This document shows, piece by piece, positions 33,821-39,073 of a DNA stretch of 39,073 bases. Numbering within the stretch: position 1 is the stretch's first letter; each line of letters starts with the position of its first letter. The translations under genes were made by a program, and so were the position numbers. The notes under the pieces are model-generated. The model was not told where the DNA came from and made no database searches. It saw nothing but the letters and a program-made list of their open reading frames with translations. This DNA is from a bacterium TMED88 (GTDB lineage: Bacteria; Myxococcota_A; UBA9160; UBA4427), in assembly GCA_002171515.1 (NCBI GenBank), contig NHEP01000177.1, positions 1 to 39,073 on the forward strand, written 5' to 3'.

Positions 33821-34831
33821 TCAAGAAGCCCGGATAAAACCAATAATCGCCTCGGCGAGCTCCTGGCCCCGGCCCTCTTGGAGAAAATGCCCTCCGCCTT
33901 GAATTTCCCGATGCGGCTGACCCTGCGCCCCCGGAATCAACTTCTGTAAAATCTGTGACACACCATTGGAGACAGGGTCGTTATCGCTGAAAGCGCACAG
34001 CAGGGGAATTTTGGACTCGGAGAAAAATTCCCAGGCGCGCCGATTCGCCGGAACCGATGGATCATCGGGCAAAGTCGGAACTTGGCTGGGCATCGCACGG
34101 GGCCCCATCTTGAAGCGCGGATCGGGAAAAGGCGCGCCGTACGCGGCGGATTCCTCATGCGTCAAATCGCGTCCATCGATCGCGCGAGTCACGAAGTCAG
34201 CGATCGGAAGATCCTCGGTCTCCCAAGTCCATTTTTGCCAAACCGCAAAGCTTCGGTCGGGCCGGGTCGGGTCCGAGTCCCACATGGCCTCGATCACTTG
34301 TTCTTGTGTCGGCGTGGGCGCTTCGGCACGATACCGATGGACGGCCTGGGCAAACTCTTCCGTGACACCTGCCGGCATGGGCAATCCGCTATTGGCCACC
34401 ACGATTCGATCAAAACGTTCCGGATCGGCCGCGACCAAACGCAATCCAATCAGCCCCCCCCAGTCCTGACCCACCAGGGTGACTTCACGAAAGTCGTTCT
34501 GCTGGAGCCAAGCCAACATCCAATCCACTTGACGCTGATAGCTGTAATCTTCGCGCCGATCGGGTTTGTCCGACCGGCCGAAACCCACTAAATCCGGTGC
34601 AAGAACACGGAGCCCCGCAGCGGTCAAGATCGGGATCATGTGCCGGTAGAGGTAGCTCCAGGTGGGCTGCCCGTGCATGCAGAGCACGATGGAGCCGTCC
34701 CGCGGGCCTGCGTCCAGGTGATGGATCCGAAGGGCTCCGCCTTCACCGTCGGGCACCTCCGTATAATGAGGGATGAAGTCGTATCCGGGTAAAGCCTCAA
34801 AGCACTCGTCGGGCGTTCTCAGTACTTTCAT
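33821..34831 (-). CDS. Haloalkane dehalogenase-like alpha/beta hydrolase (HLD-I type)
   Basis: A 336-residue cytoplasmic alpha/beta hydrolase. ATG 34831 lies 7 nt after AGGAG; an upstream ATG at 34876 lacks such a site. Motifs: oxyanion/halide region HGQPTWSYLYR (~53-63), nucleophile Asp123 in VGQDWGG with halide-contact Trp124, catalytic acid Asp285 in FSDNDPV, and His315 in GGGHFLQE. The Asp-His-Asp triad and the W next to the nucleophile fit haloalkane dehalogenases of subfamily I (DhlA/DhmA-like), which turn haloalkanes into alcohols and halide. Closely related folds include epoxide hydrolases and haloacetate dehalogenases, so the substrate remains open. It stands alone. Confidence 0.85.
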   Translation of the reverse strand: MKVLRTPDECFEALPGYDFIPHYTEVPDGEGGALRIHHLDAGPRDGSIVLCMHGQPTWSYLYRHMIPILTAAGLRVLAPDLVGFGRSDKPDRREDYSYQRQVDWMLAWLQQNDFREVTLVGQDWGGLIGLRLVAADPERFDRIVVANSGLPMPAGVTEEFAQAVHRYRAEAPTPTQEQVIEAMWDSDPTRPDRSFAVWQKWTWETEDLPIADFVTRAIDGRDLTHEESAAYGAPFPDPRFKMGPRAMPSQVPTLPDDPSVPANRRAWEFFSESKIPLLCAFSDNDPVSNGVSQILQKLIPGAQGQPHREIQGGGHFLQEGRGQELAEAIIGFIRAS

Positions 34832-35140
34832 GACATTCTCCTGCCTAGGGCGAGTAGCGGTGATCCTAAGCCGCAAGAGGGCCGGCGATCAAGAGCAACC
34901 CCTCCAGGGAACCAAGCCCCCGGGGTTCGCCGAGAAGGCGCGGCGTTCCAGCCCCATAACCCGTGCCTCAAAACTTGCGCGGAGCGGAGGGCGGACCCCT
35001 TCTCGCGAGGCCAGGCAAATGGCTAGACTCCCGCCGAGCGCTTCATCCGCTCGCCGCCGTATCCATGCGGGCTCGCCCACAACGGACGCGGCTCAGCAAG
35101 TCCCACGAACTTTCAACCGGAAGCCAGGAGCCAAGACATC
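34832..35140. other. 309-bp divergent intergenic region
   Basis: It separates the dehalogenase (minus) and the small secreted protein (plus). No gene or strong element is visible apart from the two ribosome sites at its ends (AGGAG upstream of each start). The promoter of each gene must lie here. I could not fix -35/-10 boxes by eye in this GC-rich sequence. Confidence 0.5.
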
Positions 35141-35665
35141 ATGCGCGCCATCACTCTGCTTCTTCTCGTCCCCGCAACTCTTCTGCTTGTCGCATCGACG
35201 GCTGATGCGAAGAGCTGCTCGACGTTCGCGAAGCTCCAAGCCTTTGACGCTGAGACCAGCATGCTGACCCTGAAGGTCACCAAAGGAAATTCCCAACAAT
35301 TCTTCCCTAAGCCCGAAGGTTCCGGCACGGGCAATTCAAAAATCCCTAAGAAATGCAAAACTCGGATTCTCAAGAAGGGAAGTTTTGAAGTTCGCACCAC
35401 CGGTGGGCGCCTCAAGCTCACTCAGGTTCGCTCTAACTTCAACGACAACATGCTCAATAATCCCGAGGACCCGAAGTGGGTCGGCACTGAGCTGAACAAA
35501 TTGATCGCCGACAAAACGAAGGTGGTCGTCGTTCTTCGACCCATCATGGGCGCCAAGAATAAGAAAAAAGCTCCACACTGGGTCAGCACCATCTACATGC
35601 CGATTACCCAGCCCGAAATCGACGAAATCGCACGGCTCGACGCCCAAGGCGAGGATCTCGACTGA
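35141..35665 (+). CDS. Small exported protein of unknown function
   Basis: A 174-residue protein that I do not recognise. ATG 35141 follows AGGAG. It has a Sec signal peptide (ITLLLLVPATLLLVASTADA, cut before KSCSTF). The mature part is Lys-rich and basic in the first half (SKIPKKCKTRILKKGSFEV), with two cysteines that may form a disulfide, then beta-strand segments (LNKLIADKTKVVVVLRPIM; PHWVSTIYMPI). It could be a beta-sandwich or OB-like periplasmic protein. It stands alone between the dehalogenase and SDR genes, followed by a strong hairpin. Confidence 0.7.
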   Translation: MRAITLLLLVPATLLLVASTADAKSCSTFAKLQAFDAETSMLTLKVTKGNSQQFFPKPEGSGTGNSKIPKKCKTRILKKGSFEVRTTGGRLKLTQVRSNFNDNMLNNPEDPKWVGTELNKLIADKTKVVVVLRPIMGAKNKKKAPHWVSTIYMPITQPEIDEIARLDAQGEDLD

Positions 35666-35687
35666 GACCTTCGCAGCGAAACACCCC

Positions 35688-35717
35688 ACCGGCCGCGATC
35701 AGCAGATTGCGGCCGGT
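35688..35717. terminator. Strong bidirectional terminator-like hairpin
   Basis: ACCGGCCGCGAT (35688-35699) pairs over 12 bp (one G-U on the plus strand) with ATTGCGGCCGGT (35706-35717), leaving a 6-nt loop CAGCAG. It sits in the 64-bp gap between the convergent secreted-protein and SDR genes. A clear U-tract is lacking, but the stem is the strongest in the window. Confidence 0.6.
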
Positions 35718-35729
35718 CACTTCGGCTGC

Positions 35730-36533
35730 CTACGCCCCGGGGTTAAAGCTCAAATGCCGGCCTGCTGTCCAGCCGGCATCCACCGGATAGTCAGCACCGG
35801 TGCAGGAAAGAGTCTCATCGGAGACAAGAAACACCACCATCCGAGCGATATCCCTCACCAGCTCAATCGGCGGCCTTTCTTGCTGATAGGGCAGCAGCTT
35901 GTGGGTGAAGGCCAGGGTGAGGGCCGGATCGAAGCCGTCGGGCACGTAGGGCGCTCGCATTTCCGGCCCGCCCGCCTCGGGACAGACCGCATTCACTCGG
36001 ATCCCGTATTTACCCAGTTCAAGGGCCGCAACACGGGTCATGCCTCGAAGGGCCCATTTCGTAGACGCGTAGGCGACCAACCCATTCTTTGCACTCAATC
36101 CGTCGACGGATGAAACATTCACAATCGAGCCTCCGTTCGACTTCATGGCGGGTACAACGGCTCGCATGCCTAGGAAGGGCCCCACCTGATTGACGCCCAG
36201 AAGGCGTGAGAAATCGGCCAGCTCTGTTTCTTCAAGCGCTTCCATATGGAAGAGACCGGCATTGTTCACCAGCGCATCAATCCGCCCCCATCGGTCCACG
36301 GCCTGCGCAACCCCTTTGGCCCAGCTCTCTTCGGACGTCACATCGAGCAGCAGAAACGATGCGCGCTCTCCCAATTCAGCGACCAGTTCCTGACCTCTTT
36401 CCTCAAGGACATCGGCGACGACCACCCGAGCGCCCTCGTCGATCAAGATTCGAGCTGTTTGCTCGCCGGTTCCCCGAGCGGCTCCCGTGACGATCACCAC
36501 CTTGTCTTCGACTCTGCCTACCGTGGCTCCCAC
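35730..36533 (-). CDS. SDR-family oxidoreductase
   Basis: A 267-residue classical short-chain dehydrogenase. The start is GTG 36533 (MGATVGRVEDKVVIVTG) after AGGGAG with 5-nt spacing; the frame is open to 36629, but that extension is unlike the family. Features: cofactor motif TGAARGTG (TGxxxGxG), VVADVLEE with an acidic residue favouring NAD(H), the structural NNAG, and catalytic Ser in NVSSVDG with Tyr/Lys in YASTK. The C-terminus has CPEAGGPEMRAPYVPDGFDPA, an insert seen in some 3-alpha/20-beta-hydroxysteroid-type SDRs. It lies divergent from a ketosteroid-isomerase-like gene, which suggests steroid or similar alicyclic substrates; this is inference. Confidence 0.88.
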   Translation of the reverse strand: MGATVGRVEDKVVIVTGAARGTGEQTARILIDEGARVVVADVLEERGQELVAELGERASFLLLDVTSEESWAKGVAQAVDRWGRIDALVNNAGLFHMEALEETELADFSRLLGVNQVGPFLGMRAVVPAMKSNGGSIVNVSSVDGLSAKNGLVAYASTKWALRGMTRVAALELGKYGIRVNAVCPEAGGPEMRAPYVPDGFDPALTLAFTHKLLPYQQERPPIELVRDIARMVVFLVSDETLSCTGADYPVDAGWTAGRHLSFNPGA

Positions 36534-36789
36534 AGCATCTCCCTTCTCGCTCGATCCGCCCGCCTCGAGCGCCGTCGTCCCGCCGCGCCACGTTCGGCTC
36601 CGGCTTGACGCGCCGCTTAGCCGACGCACTCTACCACTTCAGCGATCGCGGTGGAAAGTCTGCGGGGCTCATCAAGCTCGGCTTTGGGGTGATGAAAACC
36701 TGCGAGCGATCGATATGCTCTCCCTGAAATCGTGTTGCCTTGATGATCCCAAAGAACGCAATCTCGACCGACCGAGCAGGCGGGTGCGA

Positions 36790-37212
36790 ATGACTGAAAA
36801 GATCAGCGCAGTCGAAATGCAAACAACCTTGGAGCGCTACCTCGCGCGGGTGCGCGAGCTCGACGTCGGGGGCGTTCTCGAGCTGATGGCCGAGGATGTT
36901 TCGGTGGAGGATCCCGTTGGAGGTCCTCCCGGAACCCATGTCATCGGTCGAGCCAACGTCCAAGTTTTTTTCACGAAGGGTTTCGCGAGTAGCCGACCCT
37001 ACCCCCGCCAAACCGGACCGATCTGCACCACGGCGGGCAACGAGGCCGCCTTTCCCTTTCTGCTTGAGCTTGATCTCTTCGGGAAACGCTCAGAACTCGA
37101 TGTCATCGATTTCATTCGCTTCAATTCGGCGGGTCAGATCCAAACGCTTCGCGCTTTTTGGAATCTCCAGTTGGCGAGACCCGCTGGATCCAAGCATCAA
37201 CCGATTCCCTAG
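36790..37212 (+). CDS. Delta5-3-ketosteroid isomerase-like protein (SnoaL/NTF2 fold)
   Basis: A 140-residue protein. ATG 36790 (MTEKISAVEM) fits the family length (~125-131 aa); an in-frame GTG at 36784 is an alternative start. The sequence follows bacterial ketosteroid isomerase closely: LERYLARV with Tyr17, SVEDPVGG with the catalytic-base position Asp41, AGNEAAFPF, and VIDFIRFNSAG with the second acid Asp107. The Tyr/Asp/Asp set is therefore complete. KSI moves a C=C bond in 3-oxo-steroids. It is 16 bp upstream of a second NTF2-like gene and divergent from an SDR (256-bp gap with no other clear element), a plausible steroid-handling cluster. Other NTF2-fold functions are possible. Confidence 0.8.
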   Translation: MTEKISAVEMQTTLERYLARVRELDVGGVLELMAEDVSVEDPVGGPPGTHVIGRANVQVFFTKGFASSRPYPRQTGPICTTAGNEAAFPFLLELDLFGKRSELDVIDFIRFNSAGQIQTLRAFWNLQLARPAGSKHQPIP

Positions 37213-37228
37213 TGGAGGGGCTCCCACC

Positions 37229-37846
37229 ATGTACTGCGGGCGAGTGCTCGAAAAAAAACCTCTGGAGATGCACAAGTTTAATCCAATGGCCGTGGTGGAT
37301 ACGGCACGGGCTCACCTCGAATCGATTTCCGAGCCAAGGCGCAGATTGATTCTTGAAAATTTTATCGAGCACGCTGAGGCCGAGGCTCTGGGCGATTTTG
37401 ATCGCCTGATGGCCTCCTGCTCGCGACACAGGCAGGAATACGCAACGCATGGATCTGACTTCCCTGCCCCTCAATCCTATGCCGAGTTGGAGCAACACTA
37501 CTTCGGCTTGATCGCGATGAACCTCTACCTCATTCACTTTGAGGTCGAGAAGCTTGTTATCGGAACCGACGTCGTCTTTGTCGAGGGCGTCATCCATCAA
37601 CTCTATCCGGGTCACCTGATCGGATCGTTTTTTGGCTTCAGCGCCGAAAACCCGGAAGCCGTCTACCAGCTTACAAAGAGAACCGCTCTCACCTTCATCT
37701 TCGACGAGGAAGGCCTGGGAGCTGGCGAACATGCCTGGTCCGATGGGCCGACGGTCCCGGGAGATCTCATTCCCGTCGCACCCGAAGACGTCCCCGCCGC
37801 GTTTTATGACAACCCCTTGGCCGGGCGGAAACCGCCTGGGGGCTGA
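37229..37846 (+). CDS. NTF2-like/SnoaL-type protein of unknown function
   Basis: A 205-residue protein. ATG 37229 follows GGAGGGG at ~8 nt; ATG 37268 is a second option. The N-terminal helix (ENFIEHAEAEALGDFDRLMAS) followed by a curved beta-sheet region (LIAMNLYLIHFEVEKLVIG; VVFVEGVIHQLYPG; LTFIFDEEG) is consistent with an NTF2/SnoaL cone fold, though longer than KSI. The catalytic Asp of KSI is not obvious, and several His/Glu lie in the pocket region. It is almost certainly co-transcribed with the KSI-like gene. Its stop abuts the stop of the convergent molybdoenzyme gene (TGATCA, 37844-37849). Confidence 0.7.
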   Translation: MYCGRVLEKKPLEMHKFNPMAVVDTARAHLESISEPRRRLILENFIEHAEAEALGDFDRLMASCSRHRQEYATHGSDFPAPQSYAELEQHYFGLIAMNLYLIHFEVEKLVIGTDVVFVEGVIHQLYPGHLIGSFFGFSAENPEAVYQLTKRTALTFIFDEEGLGAGEHAWSDGPTVPGDLIPVAPEDVPAAFYDNPLAGRKPPGG

Positions 37847-39073
37847 TCAACCGGCCCTAGGCAAATGCACTTCGACGGGGATCCCATTCACTTGGGCATT
37901 GCCCGACAGGTGATCCACCAAATCGCCGGGCGCAAGAACGTTATTGCAGACGCCGGGCCGTTGAGACGCAACCGAGAGCCGCGCCCCGGGCTTATCATGC
38001 CCGAATCCGTGAGGCAGACACACCACCCCCTGACGCATCTCCTCTGTCACCTCCACCGCGACCTCCACTCGCCCGGCTTGAGATTTCACCTCTGCCCGCA
38101 TGCCCTCTTCGAGGCCTCGAGCTCGTGCATCCTCGGGATGGATCAGTAGAGTGCAGCGTTCTTTCCCGGTCATGAGGCCCGGCGCATTGTGCATCCATGA
38201 GTTATTGGATCGCACGTGCCGACGACTGATGAGCTGTAAGCCCTCCTGGTTGCTTTCAAGAGATTCTCTCAGCCGTGGCAAGTCGCCCAAAATGTAATCC
38301 GGCGCGAGCTCGACTTTGCCCGACTCCGTGGTGAGCACTTCATCGAGGCGAGGCACCATAGGACCGAAATCGATTCCATCCGGCTCCGCCTTGAGTTTGG
38401 CCAAGGTCAGGCCTTCGGGATCGGCGCCGTACGCATCGCCGAAAGGCCCGGTTCGGATTTGAAAATCGAGGATGCGCTCCGGACCGACGCCTGCGGTCAA
38501 CTCAACAATTTCGGCTGGATCACGGCCTTCAATCGACGAGCCTGGAGATTGAACGAAACCCGCGACCAAACCCGCAAAGAAGAGCTGGTCGAGGGACTCG
38601 GTATCGACGCTCTCTGGGGAGGCCCCGTTGACAAGCGCCGAAAGCATCAGGATGACTTTCCATTCGGCCCAGGTGCCTTCTGGCGGATCAAAAAGAGCCG
38701 GCGAATATTTTCCAGCACTCCGAACCGCCCAGCTCCAAAACATTTCATCGTAGTGCGGCTGCTCCAGAACCGACTGACCCGGAAGAATCACGTCGGCGTG
38801 CTGGGTCGTCTCATTGATCCAGTTGTCGATCGAAATCATGCAGTCCAATTCTGGGAGAGCCTGATCCAGGTGATCGCCTCCAGGCGTTGAAAGCACAGGG
38901 TTTCCGGCGACCGTCAAAAGAGCCCGAATCTGCCCCGCTCCCGGCGTCGCAATTTCCTCGGCGAGACAAGAAGCCGGGAACTGCCCGAAAACCTCGGGCG
39001 CTCCCCGGACACGCGAATGCCAACGGCCAAACGAGTAGCCTTCAGCAAACTCCGGAGGGCGAAAAGAGGTCAA
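37847..39073 (-). CDS. C-terminal part of a DMSO-reductase-family molybdopterin oxidoreductase (5' truncated)
   Basis: About 408 residues from the window edge to TGA at 37847. The frame is open at the edge, so the N-terminal Fe-S and Mo-ligand region is not visible, and a TTG right at the edge is not a believable start. The middle domain shows DCMISIDNWINETTQHADVILPGQ, the family signature for the second MGD-binding half (normally ..T..A.ADVVLP). The C-terminal beta-barrel 'molydop_binding' domain runs from ~290 (IHPEDARARGLEEGMRAEVKS) to PHGFGHDKPG. Relatives include formate dehydrogenases, nitrate reductases and acetylene hydratase-like enzymes. The Mo ligand (Cys, Sec, Ser or Asp) lies outside the window, so the reaction is unknown. 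Confidence 0.85.
   Translation of the reverse strand: MTSFRPPEFAEGYSFGRWHSRVRGAPEVFGQFPASCLAEEIATPGAGQIRALLTVAGNPVLSTPGGDHLDQALPELDCMISIDNWINETTQHADVILPGQSVLEQPHYDEMFWSWAVRSAGKYSPALFDPPEGTWAEWKVILMLSALVNGASPESVDTESLDQLFFAGLVAGFVQSPGSSIEGRDPAEIVELTAGVGPERILDFQIRTGPFGDAYGADPEGLTLAKLKAEPDGIDFGPMVPRLDEVLTTESGKVELAPDYILGDLPRLRESLESNQEGLQLISRRHVRSNNSWMHNAPGLMTGKERCTLLIHPEDARARGLEEGMRAEVKSQAGRVEVAVEVTEEMRQGVVCLPHGFGHDKPGARLSVASQRPGVCNNVLAPGDLVDHLSGNAQVNGIPVEVHLPRAG

Noticed and set aside
36600..36650. tRNA-like D-arm on the minus strand (GCTGAAGTGGTAGAGTGC)
   Set aside because: A 4-bp D-stem can form, but no proper 5-bp/7-nt anticodon arm, no GGTTCGA T-arm and no acceptor stem could be found around it.
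1..39073. Mobile element or prophage
   Set aside because: No transposase, integrase, phage structural gene or terminal inverted repeat was recognised, and codon and GC style look uniform by eye.

Overview
This is a GC-rich, densely packed stretch of a Gram-negative bacterial chromosome. Lipoprotein signals, a Tat signal, a type Vd patatin autotransporter, periplasmic c-type cytochromes and an NtrC/PspA module all point to a diderm. Subtilase C-terminal cysteine-rich repeats, a DUF4215-like motif, a TTC38-like TPR protein and many acyl-CoA and steroid-type enzymes suggest a deltaproteobacterial/Myxococcota-like heterotroph. That placement is an inference from gene style; no rRNA or marker gene is present. 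I found no tRNA, rRNA, insertion sequence, phage gene or CRISPR array.

Layout. Positions 1-323 hold the end of a TTC38-like TPR protein. Positions 397-4614 (minus) encode a very large lipoprotein joining a CBM2-like module, two repeat modules, a GH16 beta-glucanase and a C-terminal region with one c-type heme motif. It is divergent from a hotdog thioesterase and a Tat-exported sulfite-oxidase-type molybdoenzyme carrying its own cytochrome c domain (4948-7037). An unknown exported protein and malic enzyme follow (7061-9803). Positions 9811-13603 (minus) form a histidine kinase, NtrC-type regulator and PspA cassette, followed by a DUF3127 OB-fold protein with an SSB-like tail. Positions 14006-18322 (minus) hold a xanthine-dehydrogenase-family enzyme (FAD, 2Fe-2S and Mo subunits), a MoaD-like protein and an upstream 2Fe-2S ferredoxin.

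Positions 18395-22163 carry an FkbM methyltransferase with a lipoprotein-type leader, a ferritin-like protein, a tandem glutaredoxin/GST-N protein, a cysteine-cluster protein and a MaoC-like hydratase. Positions 22160-26806 (minus) hold an ATP/ADP-carrier-like transporter with a HEAT-like tail and a subtilase with four 53-residue cysteine repeats. Positions 27054-31769 run enoyl-CoA hydratase, PlpD-type phospholipase and sulfatase. FtsH and a haloalkane dehalogenase follow on the minus strand. The right end has a small secreted protein, an SDR, a ketosteroid-isomerase-like protein with an NTF2-like partner, and the C-terminal half of a DMSO-reductase-family molybdoenzyme cut by the window edge.

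How it fits together. One theme is surface polymer attack (GH16 glucanase, sulfatase, subtilase, patatin). Another is lipid or steroid-like carbon metabolism (thioesterase, MaoC, enoyl-CoA hydratase, SDR, KSI-like). A third is redox chemistry with three different molybdenum-enzyme families and two cytochrome fusions. The most unusual items are the GH16-cytochrome c fusion, the kinase/NtrC/PspA plus SSB-tailed DUF3127 cassette, the MoaD-like gene in the XDH operon, and the apparently exported FkbM methyltransferase.
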